NCBI RefSeq assembly: GCF_004795915.1
Contig: NZ_CP039253.1
Location: forward strand, 3,355,001 to 3,419,000
DNA from: Rhodococcus sp. PAMC28707
Lineage (GTDB): Bacteria; Actinomycetota; Actinomycetes; Mycobacteriales; Mycobacteriaceae
DNA length: 64,000 bases
Reading direction: 5' to 3'
Below, piece by piece: positions 52,556 to 64,000 of the stretch. The position numbers and the translations under genes were made by a program. The notes beneath the pieces are model-generated. The model had not been told where the DNA came from and did not search any database. It saw only the letters and a list, made by a program, of their open reading frames with translations. Positions within the stretch are counted from its first letter, which is position 1. Every line of letters begins with the position of its first letter.

Positions 52556-54208
52556 GTGACTCCCGCCGACCTTGCCGAACTGCTACGCGCGACCGCCGCG
52601 AAGGTGCTTGCCCAACGCGGCCTCGACGTGTCCGTGCTGCCCCCGATGCTGACGGTCGAGCGTCCGCGGAACCCTGAGCACGGCGATTACGCCACCAATG
52701 TTGCTCTCCAGGTCGCCAAGAAGGCGGGCGCGAATCCGCGTGACTTCGCCGGATGGCTCGCGGAAGCACTGGCCGCCGAGCCCGCGATCGCCAGCGCCGA
52801 GGTCGCCGGGCCCGGGTTCCTCAATATCCGCCTTGCCGCCGATGCTCAGGGCGCGATCGTTGCGCAGGCTCTGGCAGAGGGCGCATCCTTCGGCAACGGA
52901 ACGTTGCTCGACAACGTCAAGGTCAACCTCGAATTCGTCTCCGCCAACCCGACAGGTCCGATCCACCTCGGTGGTACCAGGTGGGCCGCGGTCGGTGACG
53001 CTCTCGGCCGGATTCTTTCGGCACAGGGAGCCGAAGTGGTGCGTGAGTACTACTTCAACGATCACGGCGCGCAGATCGATCGCTTCAGCCGCTCGCTCAT
53101 CGCGGCGGCAAAGGGCGAACCCGCACCCGAAGACGGATACGCGGGTGCCTATATCGGTGAGATCGCAGCGGCGGTACTGGCCGAGAACCCGCAAGCCCTC
53201 GAACTGTCCCCGGAAGACGCGGCCGAGACATTTCGGTCCGTCGGCGTCGAGCTGATGTTCGAACAGATCAAGAAAAACCTGCACGAGTTCGGTGTCGACT
53301 TCGACGTCTACTTCCACGAGAACTCGCTTTTCGAATCCGGTGCCGTCGAGCGAAGCGTGGAGTATCTGAAGAATTCCGGCAGCCTGTACGAGGCCGATGG
53401 GGCATGGTGGCTCAAGAGCACCGACTACGGCGACGACAAAGATCGCGTCGTCATCAAGAGTGACGGCAACGCCGCATACATCGCCGGCGACATCGCGTAC
53501 TTCCAGGACAAGCGCCGCCGTGGCTTCGATCTGTGCATCTACATGCTCGGCGCCGATCACCACGGGTACATCGGTCGACTCAAGGCCGCTGCGGCTGCCT
53601 TCGGTGACGATCCGAACACCGTCGAGGTGCTGATCGGCCAAATGGTCAACCTGGTGCGTGACGGTGTCGCCGTGAAGATGAGCAAGCGTGCGGGCACGGT
53701 CATCACGTTGGACGATCTCGTCGATGCCATCGGCGTCGACGCGGCTCGGTACGCCCTGGTCCGGTCCTCCGTCGACTCGAGCATCGATATCGACTTGGAA
53801 CTGTGGGCCAGTGAGAGCAGCGAGAACCCGGTCTATTACGTCCAGTACGCGCACGCCCGGCTCGCATCACTTGCTCGCGGCGCCGTCGAACTGGGAGTCA
53901 CCGCTGAAAACCCGGATCTGAGCTTGCTCACGCACGAGCAGGAAGGCGAGTTGATCAGGACCATCGGCGAATACCCGAGAGTCGTTGCCAGTGCCGCAGA
54001 CTTGCGTGAACCGCATCGCATCGCCCGCTACCTGGAAGAATTGGCTGGTGCATACCACCGTTTCTATGGAGCATGTCGTGTACTTCCACAAGGAGACGAG
54101 GAGCCAGGCCCAGTGAATACCGCACGTTTGGCGTTGGGTAGTGCAACCAGGCAGGTGCTGGCCAATGGCCTTGCTCTGCTCGGAGTCAGTGCACCGGAGC
54201 GAATGTGA
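52556..54208 (+). CDS. argS: arginyl-tRNA synthetase
   Basis: The 550-residue class I synthetase has the HIGH-type motif within [20 protein letters not shown] (about 125-144) and [17 protein letters not shown] as the KMSKS motif (about 375-391). The DALR anticodon-binding domain lies at the C-terminus. The start is the GTG at 52556; the frame is open for another 51 codons upstream, but that extension has no family counterpart. It heads argS-lysA-hom-thrC-thrB, with lysA starting inside its stop codon. The argS-lysA pair is typical of actinobacteria. Confidence 0.95.
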   Translation: MTPADLAELLRATAAKVLAQRGLDVSVLPPMLTVERPRNPEHGDYATNVALQVAKKAGANPRDFAGWLAEALAAEPAIASAEVAGPGFLNIRLAADAQGAIVAQALAEGASFGNGTLLDNVKVNLEFVSANPTGPIHLGGTRWAAVGDALGRILSAQGAEVVREYYFNDHGAQIDRFSRSLIAAAKGEPAPEDGYAGAYIGEIAAAVLAENPQALELSPEDAAETFRSVGVELMFEQIKKNLHEFGVDFDVYFHENSLFESGAVERSVEYLKNSGSLYEADGAWWLKSTDYGDDKDRVVIKSDGNAAYIAGDIAYFQDKRRRGFDLCIYMLGADHHGYIGRLKAAAAAFGDDPNTVEVLIGQMVNLVRDGVAVKMSKRAGTVITLDDLVDAIGVDAARYALVRSSVDSSIDIDLELWASESSENPVYYVQYAHARLASLARGAVELGVTAENPDLSLLTHEQEGELIRTIGEYPRVVASAADLREPHRIARYLEELAGAYHRFYGACRVLPQGDEEPGPVNTARLALGSATRQVLANGLALLGVSAPERM

Positions 54209-55626
54209 GCGCACATCCCGCCGGACCGAAGCATGCCGCAACCCCGATCGGGGACACCGTGACCGAAAAGCCGGCGACTGCGGCGGACATGACAGTGCTT
54301 CCCGGGCATGTCTATCCGCGCAACGCCGAACGCGCCGACGACGGCGTAGTCTCCCTGGCCGGAGTGCCGGTCACGGAGTTGGCAGCCGAGTACGGAACCC
54401 CGTTGTTCGTCATCGACGAAGACGACTTCCGTTCGCGTGCACGGGAAATGGCTGTTGCGTTCGGTGATCCCGCACGTGTTCACTACGCGTCCAAAGCGTT
54501 CTTGTGTGGGGAAATTGCGCGCTGGGTCGCCGACGAAGGGCTCTCGCTCGACGTGTGTTCCGGCGGCGAGCTGAGTGTCGCCCTTGCCGCGGGATTCCCG
54601 GCCGACCGAATTGCCATGCACGGCAACAACAAGTCCGTCGCAGAACTTACTGCCGGCGTCACCGCCGGTGTCGAGCACGTGGTCCTCGATTCGATGATCG
54701 AGATCGATCGGCTCGACGCGATCGCCGGTGGAATGGACGTCGTACAGGACGTCCTCGTGCGCGTGACCGTCGGAGTCGAGGCGCATACACATGAATTCAT
54801 TGCAACTGCTCACGAGGATCAGAAGTTCGGCTTCTCGCTCGCCGACGGTTCTGCACTCGAAGCAGTCCGTCGAGTGTTCGCGGCAGGCAACCTGCGGCTC
54901 GTGGGATTGCACAGCCATATCGGGTCGCAGATCTTCGAGGTCGACGGATTCGAATTGGCTGCGCACAAGCTGATCGGCATGCTGGCGGAGGTGGTCTCCG
55001 AATTCGGCGTGGACAAGACCTCCCAGATTTCGACAATCGACCTCGGCGGCGGCATGGGCATTTCGTATATACCGAGCGACGATCCGCCACCGATCGATCA
55101 GCTCGCAGCCAAGCTGAAGTCGATTGTCGCGACCGAATCCGCTCGGGTCGGTCTGCCTGTTCCGAAGGTCGATGTCGAACCCGGTCGCGCCATTGCAGGT
55201 CCTGGCACTGTAACTCTGTACGAGGTCGGAACCATCAAGGACGTCACCGTCGATGCCGCGTTGCGCAGGCGCTACATCAGCGTCGACGGCGGAATGAGTG
55301 ACAACATCCGTACCTCGCTGTATCAGGCGGAGTACGACTGTCGGCTTGTCTCGCGAGACAGTGAGGCCGAGGGGGTTCTGGCGCGTGTCGTCGGAAAGCA
55401 TTGCGAGAGTGGCGATGTGGTGATCAAGAATACTTGGATGCCGAGTGATGTCGGTCCGGGTGATCTGCTGGCGGTAGCTGCGACGGGTGCTTACTGCTAC
55501 TCGATGTCGAGCCGCTACAACCTGCTTACTCGACCTGCCGTGGTGGCAGTGAAAGACGGAAAGTCCCGCCTCGTTCTGCGCCGGGAGACATTGCAAGATC
55601 TGCTCAGCTTGGAGGTGCAACCATGA
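54205..55626 (+). CDS. lysA: diaminopimelate decarboxylase
   Basis: The 473-residue PLP enzyme has the fold type III barrel: the PLP lysine in [11 protein letters not shown] (about residue 96), SGGEL, the HSHIGSQI motif, EPGRAIAGP and the cysteine-containing motif GKHCESGD. The C-terminal YxxMSSRYN ([13 protein letters not shown]) binds substrate. It makes L-lysine from meso-diaminopimelate, balancing peptidoglycan and protein needs. GTG start overlaps the argS stop. Confidence 0.96.
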   Translation: MSAHPAGPKHAATPIGDTVTEKPATAADMTVLPGHVYPRNAERADDGVVSLAGVPVTELAAEYGTPLFVIDEDDFRSRAREMAVAFGDPARVHYASKAFLCGEIARWVADEGLSLDVCSGGELSVALAAGFPADRIAMHGNNKSVAELTAGVTAGVEHVVLDSMIEIDRLDAIAGGMDVVQDVLVRVTVGVEAHTHEFIATAHEDQKFGFSLADGSALEAVRRVFAAGNLRLVGLHSHIGSQIFEVDGFELAAHKLIGMLAEVVSEFGVDKTSQISTIDLGGGMGISYIPSDDPPPIDQLAAKLKSIVATESARVGLPVPKVDVEPGRAIAGPGTVTLYEVGTIKDVTVDAALRRRYISVDGGMSDNIRTSLYQAEYDCRLVSRDSEAEGVLARVVGKHCESGDVVIKNTWMPSDVGPGDLLAVAATGAYCYSMSSRYNLLTRPAVVAVKDGKSRLVLRRETLQDLLSLEVQP

Positions 55627-56923
55627 CATCGAAGAAGACCATAGGCATCGCGGTACTCGGACTCGGGAACGTCGGCAGCGAGGTAGTACGCATACTGACC
55701 GAGAACGCGTCGGATTTCGAAGCGAGAGTCGGTGTTCCCCTGGAGATCCGGGGTATCGCCGTACGTCGAATCGACGGAGATCGCGGGGTCGACCCGGCTT
55801 TGCTCACCGATCACCCGGCTGCGCTGGTGGATCGTGACGACGTCGACATCGTGGTCGAGGTCCTCGGTGGGATCGAGGTACCGCGCAAGCTGATCCTCGC
55901 CGCGCTGGAGAAGGGCAAGTCGGTGGTGACCGCAAACAAGGCGCTGCTGGCGGAATACACCGGAGAGTTGGCAGACGCGGCCGAGAAGTCACGCGCCGAC
56001 CTGTACTTCGAGGCTGCGGTCGCCGGTGCCATTCCCGTCGTCCGCCCGCTCATGCAGTCCCTCGCAGGCGACCGTGTCAACAAAGTGGCCGGAATCGTCA
56101 ACGGCACCACCAACTTCATCCTTTCTGCGATGGACGAGACAGGTGCGGACTACGCCGAGACATTGGCCGAGGCAGGGCGATTGGGCTACGCCGAGGCGGA
56201 TCCCACCGCCGACGTCGAAGGCTACGACGCGGCATCGAAGGCAGCCATCCTCGCGTCGATCGCATTCCACACTCGCGTGACGGCAAGCGACGTCTACCGT
56301 GAAGGCATCAGCAAGATCACCTCGGCCGACCTGGAGATGGCACGCTCGCTCGACTGCACCATCAAGCTGCTCGCGCTCTGCGAGCGCATCACCACACCCA
56401 ATGGCCAGGACCGAATCTCGGCGCGTGTGTATCCGGCATTGGTTCCGCTGGACCACCCGCTGGCCACAGTGAACGGCGCGTTCAACGCCATCGTCGTCGA
56501 GGCCGAGGCTGCCGGACGTCTCATGTTCTACGGACAAGGTGCCGGGGGCGCTCCGACCGCTTCCGCCGTTCTCGGTGACCTCGTCATGGCTGCCCGAAAC
56601 AAGTTCTACGGTGGCCGTGGCCCGCTGGAATCCAAGTACGCAAAGCTGAAGATTGCTCCCATGGGCGACATCACCACCAGGTACTACGTCAACATGCAGG
56701 TGGCCGACCGCCCAGGTGTGCTGGCCACCGTCGCTGCTGAGTTCGCCAACCACGACGTGAGCATCTCGACCGTGCGTCAGCAGGGGTCGGGCGACGGTGC
56801 CTGCCTGGTCGTCGTCACTCATCTGGCGTCGGATTCCGCGTTGTCCAAGACCGTGTCGGCGTTGGAAAAGATGGACGTCGTCACCTCCGTTTCAAGCGTT
56901 CTCCGATTGGAAGGCACCACCGT

Positions 56924-56927
<4 letters not shown>
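55623..56927 (+). CDS. hom: homoserine dehydrogenase
   Basis: The 434-residue protein has an N-terminal Rossmann fold ([18 protein letters not shown]), the catalytic domain with [14 protein letters not shown] and a C-terminal ACT domain (about 350-430, [21 protein letters not shown]), which senses threonine for feedback control. It makes homoserine from aspartate semialdehyde. ATGA overlap with lysA and with thrC. Confidence 0.96.
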
Positions 56928-58941
<2,014 letters not shown>

Positions 58942-58961
58942 AACTCGCTGGTAACCGGATG

Positions 58962-58990
58962 TTGCCGACTGCGCTCTCGGAGGCTATCCT
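58962..58990 (+). promoter_or_regulatory. probable rho promoter
   Basis: TTGCCG (58962-58967) and TATCCT (58985-58990) are 17 bases apart, a good vegetative promoter. The predicted transcript starts near 58997, giving a leader of about 250 bases before the rho start at 59250. The 308-base gap between thrB and rho holds no gene. Long rho leaders are often the site of Rho autoregulation. Confidence 0.6.
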
Positions 58991-59249
58991 GAGGAAAGTC
59001 CGTATATCGTGCGCTTCAGACGCCGGTTATCACCAGGGCAATCAAGTCACAGTATTCGGGGGAATCAACGTCCGAGTTTCGTGATGTACCTGGCTCGGCC
59101 CCTCCCGTAGTTTGCATGCGGTCTCGGGTCGGTCGTCTGTCCGAATCGCGTCGATCATGAACGGAAATATCCGGGTTCGATACGACCCTCGTGCTCCGGA
59201 ACGAACCCTCTGCTGCGCACACTGCGAGCGAGGGAAGGAAAGGACCTCC

Positions 59250-61439
59250 GTGACCGATACGGAACTGATCTCCGCCCCAGACAAGACGCGCCGCGGAGCT
59301 GGCCTGTCCGGAATGGTGCTCACCGAGCTACGCAGCCTTGCTGGCGAACTCGGAATCAAGAGTGTCTCCGGCATGCGCAAAGGCGACCTGATCGCTGCCA
59401 TTTCCGCGCGGCAGTCAGGTAGCGGTGCACAAAAGTCGGACGGCTCCAGGTCTGGCGCATCCAAGTCCGGCGCTGCTGAGCCCGATGCAGACAAGGCACT
59501 GTCGAGCCCCGGTACTGCCACCGCCGGTGTGAGCTCGGCGCCCGTGGTCGATGGCCCTGCGCGTGCAGAGAATGCACCTGACCGGACTGCTGCGCAGTCC
59601 GGCGAACAGGCTCCTGCCGAAGACGGGACCGACGCCCCACGCCGTACCCGAGGCCGTAGAGCTGCAGGTCGCCGCGCGGGTGCGCCCGACCAGTTGCCGC
59701 TCGACGATTCCGCTACGCCGGCTGACGCCACATCACAGTCCAACGCTGCTACTCAGTCCAACACTGCTGCTCAGCCTGGCGCTGCTGAATCACGAGAGGC
59801 CAACACCGAGCAGTCCTCGGTGAACGCAACTGCGAACAGCTCGGATCAGTCGGAGTCCTCGTCCAACGAGCGACCACGACGGACCCGTTCCGAGCGCGGC
59901 AACGACTCGCGCGGTGAGCGAGGCAGTGAATCGCGTGGCGACGGCAACGACCGTAGCCGTGGCAATCGCGCCGACGCATCGGACGAAGACGGCAACACCC
60001 GCACCGACAACAACCGCGGCGAGGGTAGTCGCAACGAGAACAACCGGAACGAGAACAACCGCAACCGAAGTCGCAACCAGAGCGACGGTCGTGGCGAAGA
60101 CCGTAATAGCAACAGCAGTGGCAACAACGGTGGAAACAACGGTCCTCGCGACAGTCGGGACAACAACAACCAGGACGACGAGGGCGACGGCCGGGGGCGT
60201 AGAGGCCGTAGGTTCCGTGAACGTCGTCGTGGACGCGATCGCGGCGAGGGTGGCGAAAGCCGCGAGCGTGAGCCCGAGATTCGTGAAGACGATGTTCTGC
60301 AACCCGTAGCCGGCATCCTCGACGTTCTCGACAACTACGCGTTCGTTCGTACCTCCGGGTACCTTGCCGGGCCCAACGACGTCTACGTATCGATGAACCT
60401 CGTCCGTAAGAACGGTCTCCGTCGTGGTGACGCCGTGACAGGCGCGGTTCGGGTTGCACGCGAAGGTGAGCAGTCCGGTCAGCGGCAGAAGTTCAATCCG
60501 CTGGTTCGTCTGGATACGGTCAACGGTGGCGACGTCGAGGCGGCACGCAAGCGCCCCGAGTTCGGCAAGCTGACCCCGTTGTACCCCAACCAGCGTCTGC
60601 GCCTGGAAACGACGCCGAACATTCTCACCACTCGAATCATCGACTTGGTGATGCCGATCGGTAAGGGTCAGCGTGCGCTGATCGTGAGTCCGCCGAAGGC
60701 CGGTAAGACCAGCGTTCTGCAGGCGATCGCCAACGCGATCTCGGTCAACAATCCCGAGTGTTACCTGATGGTCGTGCTGGTGGACGAGCGTCCCGAGGAA
60801 GTCACCGATATGCAGCGTTCGGTGAAAGGTGAGGTCATCGCCTCGACCTTCGACCGCCCACCGGGCGATCACACCGCGGTGGCGGAACTTGCGATCGAGC
60901 GTGCGAAGCGACTGGTAGAAGCAGGCCAGGACGTAGTAGTCCTCCTCGACTCGATCACTCGACTCGGCCGCGCGTACAACAACAGTTCGCCTGCCTCGGG
61001 CCGAATCCTCTCCGGTGGCGTCGATTCGACGGCGCTGTATCCACCCAAGCGTTTTCTCGGTGCGGCTCGAAACATCGAGAACGGTGGATCTCTGACGATC
61101 ATCGCCACGGCCATGGTCGAAACCGGTTCCACCGGTGACACCGTCATCTTCGAGGAGTTCAAGGGCACCGGCAACGCGGAACTGAAGCTCGATCGCAAGA
61201 TCGCCGAGCGTCGTGTGTTCCCCGCGGTCGACGTCAACCCGTCCGGCACGCGTAAGGACGAGTTGCTGCTCAATCCGGACGAGGCGGCAGTGCTGCACAA
61301 GCTGCGGCGTGTGCTGTCCGGTCTGGACTCGCATCAGGCAATCGACCTGCTTGTCGATCGTCTGAAGAAGAGTAAGAGCAACCTCGAGTTCCTGATGCAG
61401 GTATCCAAGACCGCGCCCGGCGGAATCGACGACAACTAG
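59250..61439 (+). CDS. rho: transcription termination factor Rho with long insertion
   Basis: The 729-residue protein is Rho. The N-terminal domain (about 15-50: LRSLAGELGIKSVSGMRKGDLIAAI) and the RNA-binding domain (about 345-420) are split by a long disordered insertion (about 55-340). The insertion is rich in Ser, Ala and Gln at first, then Asn, Arg, Gly and Asp (about 249-311), then Arg. The ATPase core has P-loop PPKAGKT (about 481-487), Walker B DVVVLLDSITRL and GGVDSTALYPPKRF. It stops transcription of untranslated RNA as a hexamer. The GTG start is chosen because GGAAGGAAAGGA lies upstream; the open frame starting at 59112 is longer. Confidence 0.95.
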   Translation: MTDTELISAPDKTRRGAGLSGMVLTELRSLAGELGIKSVSGMRKGDLIAAISARQSGSGAQKSDGSRSGASKSGAAEPDADKALSSPGTATAGVSSAPVVDGPARAENAPDRTAAQSGEQAPAEDGTDAPRRTRGRRAAGRRAGAPDQLPLDDSATPADATSQSNAATQSNTAAQPGAAESREANTEQSSVNATANSSDQSESSSNERPRRTRSERGNDSRGERGSESRGDGNDRSRGNRADASDEDGNTRTDNNRGEGSRNENNRNENNRNRSRNQSDGRGEDRNSNSSGNNGGNNGPRDSRDNNNQDDEGDGRGRRGRRFRERRRGRDRGEGGESREREPEIREDDVLQPVAGILDVLDNYAFVRTSGYLAGPNDVYVSMNLVRKNGLRRGDAVTGAVRVAREGEQSGQRQKFNPLVRLDTVNGGDVEAARKRPEFGKLTPLYPNQRLRLETTPNILTTRIIDLVMPIGKGQRALIVSPPKAGKTSVLQAIANAISVNNPECYLMVVLVDERPEEVTDMQRSVKGEVIASTFDRPPGDHTAVAELAIERAKRLVEAGQDVVVLLDSITRLGRAYNNSSPASGRILSGGVDSTALYPPKRFLGAARNIENGGSLTIIATAMVETGSTGDTVIFEEFKGTGNAELKLDRKIAERRVFPAVDVNPSGTRKDELLLNPDEAAVLHKLRRVLSGLDSHQAIDLLVDRLKKSKSNLEFLMQVSKTAPGGIDDN

Positions 61440-61449
61440 CAGGGAACAA

Positions 61450-61483
61450 GCCGACAGGTGCGAGTGTTGTTGCACCTGCCGGC
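61450..61483 (+). terminator. hairpin after rho
   Basis: GCCGACAGGTGC (61450-61461) pairs with GCACCTGCCGGC (61472-61483), with one mismatch, around a 10-base loop. It lies ten bases after the rho stop. There is no T-run, so it may be a weak terminator or an mRNA end-protecting stem. Confidence 0.55.
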
Positions 61484-61613
61484 ATCGAAGCATCGGATGA
61501 AAGATCCGGTGCTCGAGTCAGACATTTCGTCTGGCATACTGATCGGCTGAGTCCGGTTCCGGTTCACGTCCTCGATCGGCGAGGGCGACCCGGCGACCAT
61601 TGAAAGGGACACC

Positions 61614-61853
61614 ATGAAGGCAGGAATCCACCCCAACTACACGCTCACCACTGTTGTGTGCGGTTGCGGCAATACTTTCGAAACCCGTAGCACCACCGAC
61701 AAAGAGCGCATCACCGTCGAGGTCTGCTCGCAGTGCCACCCGTTCTACACGGGCAAGCAGAAGATTCTTGACACCGGTGGTCGCGTTGCACGTTTCGAGG
61801 CTCGTTACGGAAAGCGCGCCGGCAAGAAGACAGAAGCCGACGCCGACGCATAG
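61614..61853 (+). CDS. rpmE: ribosomal protein bL31 (zinc form)
   Basis: The 79-residue protein is bL31 of the C+ type: the zinc ligands are in [11 protein letters not shown] and [13 protein letters not shown]. This is the zinc-bound version used when zinc is plentiful. GAAAGGGA precedes the ATG. Its position between rho and prfA is the standard actinobacterial order. Confidence 0.96.
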   Translation: MKAGIHPNYTLTTVVCGCGNTFETRSTTDKERITVEVCSQCHPFYTGKQKILDTGGRVARFEARYGKRAGKKTEADADA

Positions 61854-61860
61854 CTGTTCC

Positions 61861-61906
61861 GCCGACGCCCGTCCTGCGAAGTATGCAGGGCGGGCGTCGG
61901 TTTTTT
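61861..61906 (+). terminator. terminator after rpmE
   Basis: GCCGACGCCCGTCCTGC (61861-61877) pairs with GCAGGGCGGGCGTCGG (61885-61900), with a small bulge, and is followed by TTTTTT. It is a textbook intrinsic terminator that separates rpmE from prfA. Confidence 0.92.
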
Positions 61907-61962
61907 CATGTGGTGACTGGGTTGTGTAGCGACTGTGGATCTATCGAAGACGGAGAAATATC

Positions 61963-63042
61963 ATGGCGAGGACGACAAAGCCTTCGGCAATCGACGATAT
62001 TCTCGCCGAGCATTCGGGCCTCGAGCAGCAGCTTGCCGATCCCGCGCTGCACAACGATCCCTCGGCGGCGCGTCGAGCAGGCAAACGTTTCGCCGAACTT
62101 GCACCCATCATGTCGGTGCACGGCAAGCTCACGACCGCTCAGGACGATCTCGAAGCCGCCCGCGAACTTGCGGCCGACGACGCATCGTTCGCCGCGGAGA
62201 TTCCGGACCTCGAAGCGACGGTAGTTCGCTTGGAACACACACTCGCAGACCTTCTGGCCCCGCGTGATCCACACGATGGCGAGGACATCGTGATGGAGGT
62301 CAAGTCAGGGGAGGGCGGCGAGGAATCGGCACTTTTCGCCGCCGATCTTGCGCGCATGTATCTCCGGTACGCTGAACGTCGGGGATGGCGCGTAGAGATA
62401 CTGGACGCGAACGTCTCGGATCTGGGCGGATACAAGGATGCCACCTTGTCGATCAAGGCCAAGTCCGGTTCGCTCGACGGCGTGTGGGCGCGACTGAAGT
62501 TCGAAGGCGGGGTGCATCGCGTGCAGCGTGTGCCCGTCACTGAATCTCAGGGTCGAGTGCACACCTCCGCGGCGGGAATTCTGGTCTATCCGGAGCCCGA
62601 CGAGGTCGAGGCAGTCCAGATCGACGAGACCGATCTCCGCATCGATGTCTATCGGTCCTCGGGCAAGGGCGGTCAGGGTGTCAACACCACCGACTCCGCT
62701 GTGCGAATCACGCACCTTCCCACAGGAATCGTGGTGACGTGCCAGAACGAGCGTTCGCAGTTGCAGAACAAGGCCCGCGCCATGCAGGTTCTCGCAGCGC
62801 GAATGCAAGCCGCTGCAGAGGAGGCTGCCGACGAAGAGGCAGCGGCCGGCCGGGCGAGCCAGGTTCGTACCGTCGACCGTTCGGAGCGGATTCGCACGTA
62901 CAACTTTCCAGAGAACCGGATCACCGATCACCGCATCGGGTTCAAGGCGCACAACTTGGATGCCGTGCTCGACGGCGAACTCGACGCATTGCTCGATGCG
63001 CTCGGCAAGGCCGACCGTGAAGCACGGATGCAGGCCGAGTAA
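61963..63042 (+). CDS. prfA: peptide chain release factor 1
   Basis: The 359-residue protein is RF1. The catalytic GGQ lies in [16 protein letters not shown] (about 230-245); the codon-recognition tripeptide P-V-T in [17 protein letters not shown] (about 186-202) marks an RF1, reading UAA and UAG. The length fits. CGGAG precedes the ATG by about seven bases. The GGQ glutamine is probably methylated by PrmC, encoded next. Confidence 0.96.
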   Translation: MARTTKPSAIDDILAEHSGLEQQLADPALHNDPSAARRAGKRFAELAPIMSVHGKLTTAQDDLEAARELAADDASFAAEIPDLEATVVRLEHTLADLLAPRDPHDGEDIVMEVKSGEGGEESALFAADLARMYLRYAERRGWRVEILDANVSDLGGYKDATLSIKAKSGSLDGVWARLKFEGGVHRVQRVPVTESQGRVHTSAAGILVYPEPDEVEAVQIDETDLRIDVYRSSGKGGQGVNTTDSAVRITHLPTGIVVTCQNERSQLQNKARAMQVLAARMQAAAEEAADEEAAAGRASQVRTVDRSERIRTYNFPENRITDHRIGFKAHNLDAVLDGELDALLDALGKADREARMQAE

Positions 63043-63121
63043 TTTCGGCTGTTTTCCTCGTCCTCGTGTTCTCTGAGTGTGCGTTTTCCTTCACCTCGCG
63101 GCGTCATGGCACGCTGTACCG

Positions 63122-64000
63122 GTGACTCGTAAACCACTCCGCCTGGCAATTCTCGAAGCGACGTCGACGCTCGAGGCTGCTGGGGTTCCAAGTCCCCGCG
63201 TCGATGCCGAGTTGCTCGCATCGCACCTCATCGGTGTCGAGCGTGGTCGGCTCGGGCTCGTGCCGCTCGTGGAGCCAGAGGTCATCGAGGCATATCAGAA
63301 GACGATCGCTCAACGGGCGAAGCGTATTCCTCTTCAATACATAACCGGCACAACAGCTCTGGGAAATATCGACGTCGAGGTCGGTCCTGGTGTGTTCGTT
63401 CCGCGTCCGGAAACCGAGTTGCTGCTCGGGTGGGCGCTCGCCTTCCTCGAAGGGGTCGATCATCGCCCTCCCGTAGTCCTAGACCTGTGCACCGGGTCGG
63501 GCGCACTGGCCCTCGCCGTGGCGAACGCCAGACCTGACGCTCAGGTCCACGCCGTCGAACTCGACCCTTCGGCACTTGCCTGGGCGAGACGCAATGCCGA
63601 CTTGCGCGCAGGGCTTGGGGACACCCCCATCATCCTTCACCACGGCGATGTCACCGATCGGTCACTACTGGCCGAGCTCGACGGTCGGGTAGATGTCATT
63701 GTCGCCAACCCTCCGTACATCCCTGAGGATGCCGTTCTCGAACCGGAAGTAGCCGATCACGACCCCCACATCGCGCTGTTCGGTGGCGTCGACGGACTGT
63801 CGGTGATCGGACCGATGATCGACAACATTGCTCGATGGCTTCGGGTCGGCGGGGGAGTCGGTGTCGAGCACGACGACTCGCACGGCGAACGCGTCGCAGA
63901 ATTGTTCGAGCGTAGGCGGGTATTCACCGACGTTTCTCCGCACCCCGACCTGACCGGCCGTCCACGGTTCGTCGTCGCATCTCGAGCTGTCACTCCGGAG
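63122..64000 (+). CDS. prmC: release factor glutamine methyltransferase (partial, C-terminus cut by window end)
   Basis: Translation from the GTG at 63122 (VTRKPLRLAILEATSTLEAAG) stays open for 293 codons to the end of the window, with no stop. The motifs are those of PrmC/HemK: PRPETELLLGWAL, the SAM loop VLDLCTGSGALALA and NPPYIPE, which binds the glutamine side chain. It methylates the GGQ Gln of RF1 and RF2. It sits directly after prfA, as usual, and only the last few residues are likely missing. Confidence 0.93.
   Translation, partial: MTRKPLRLAILEATSTLEAAGVPSPRVDAELLASHLIGVERGRLGLVPLVEPEVIEAYQKTIAQRAKRIPLQYITGTTALGNIDVEVGPGVFVPRPETELLLGWALAFLEGVDHRPPVVLDLCTGSGALALAVANARPDAQVHAVELDPSALAWARRNADLRAGLGDTPIILHHGDVTDRSLLAELDGRVDVIVANPPYIPEDAVLEPEVADHDPHIALFGGVDGLSVIGPMIDNIARWLRVGGGVGVEHDDSHGERVAELFERRRVFTDVSPHPDLTGRPRFVVASRAVTPE

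Noticed and set aside
59790..61493. Long minus-strand frame opposite rho
   Set aside because: It mirrors the low-complexity rho insertion and core; the protein shows long Val/Thr/Ala repeats caused by the repeat-rich sense strand.

Overview
The window is a 64 kb piece of a high-G+C actinobacterial chromosome, most likely Rhodococcus or a close relative in the Nocardiaceae. The evidence is the gene content: a three-gene pntAA-pntAB-pntB transhydrogenase, paired DUF3558 lipoproteins, a LigB-type ATP-dependent DNA ligase, a CysN-CysC fusion, a HelZ-like SNF2 helicase, Rho with a very long N-terminal insertion, and operator sites that fit the KstR consensus of mycolic-acid bacteria. No prophage, insertion sequence or CRISPR array is visible. 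The region reads as ordinary chromosome with a few accessory islands.

Layout. 0-2.7 kb: 3' part of a 23S rRNA gene, the spacer, 5S rRNA and the rrn terminator. 2.7-5.6 kb: small accessory genes (GNAT acetyltransferase, a degenerate nuclease-like protein, a colicin-immunity-like protein, an orphan excisionase-type HTH protein) and an azoreductase. 5.6-9.0 kb (minus): TPP riboswitch followed by tenA and a ThiYXZ-type ABC importer, a pyrimidine salvage operon for thiamine. 9.2-17.2 kb: lipoproteins, carboxylesterase, LigB, a GlcD-type flavoprotein, a peptidase E relative and a HIT protein. 17.4-20.4 kb: pnt operon closed by a strong bidirectional terminator. 20.4-32.3 kb: membrane transporters, a phosphotransferase, a thioesterase, secreted hydrolases, a shikimate-dehydrogenase-like protein, a decayed MDR oxidoreductase fragment, and the helicase/SWIM gene pair. 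32.3-37.8 kb: a complete valine/isobutyrate catabolic operon (mmsA, acyl-CoA dehydrogenase, 3-hydroxyisobutyryl-CoA hydrolase, mmsB, enoyl-CoA hydratase). 37.9-39.1 kb: MarR regulator and a methyltransferase. 39.1-47.2 kb: a sulfotransferase-SDR-DUF1214 operon, a divergent IclR regulator, and cysD-cysNC-cysQ. 47.2-52.3 kb: coiled-coil protein, tRNA-Arg, phosphoketolase, and a DUF3105-DUF305 pair. 52.5-64 kb: argS-lysA-hom-thrC-thrB, rho, rpmE, prfA and the start of prmC.

The best candidate for an under-described system is the 39.1-47.2 kb block. It holds a PAPS-dependent sulfotransferase with its probable redox partners, a regulator, and a full kit to make the sulfate donor (CysD, CysNC) and to clear its by-product PAP (CysQ). 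KstR-type palindromes sit in both intergenic regions that control the block, so the sulfotransferase operon and the donor-supply operon may be co-regulated, possibly with sterol metabolism. CysQ also carries an extra C-terminal domain of about 105 residues.

Other points of interest are a pair of small unknown paralogs (about 15.8 and 22.7 kb), a perfect CRP/GlxR-type box ahead of one of them, an asparagine-rich insertion in Rho, and a decayed oxidoreductase gene in front of the helicase. All family names rest on reading the translated sequences; no database search was run.
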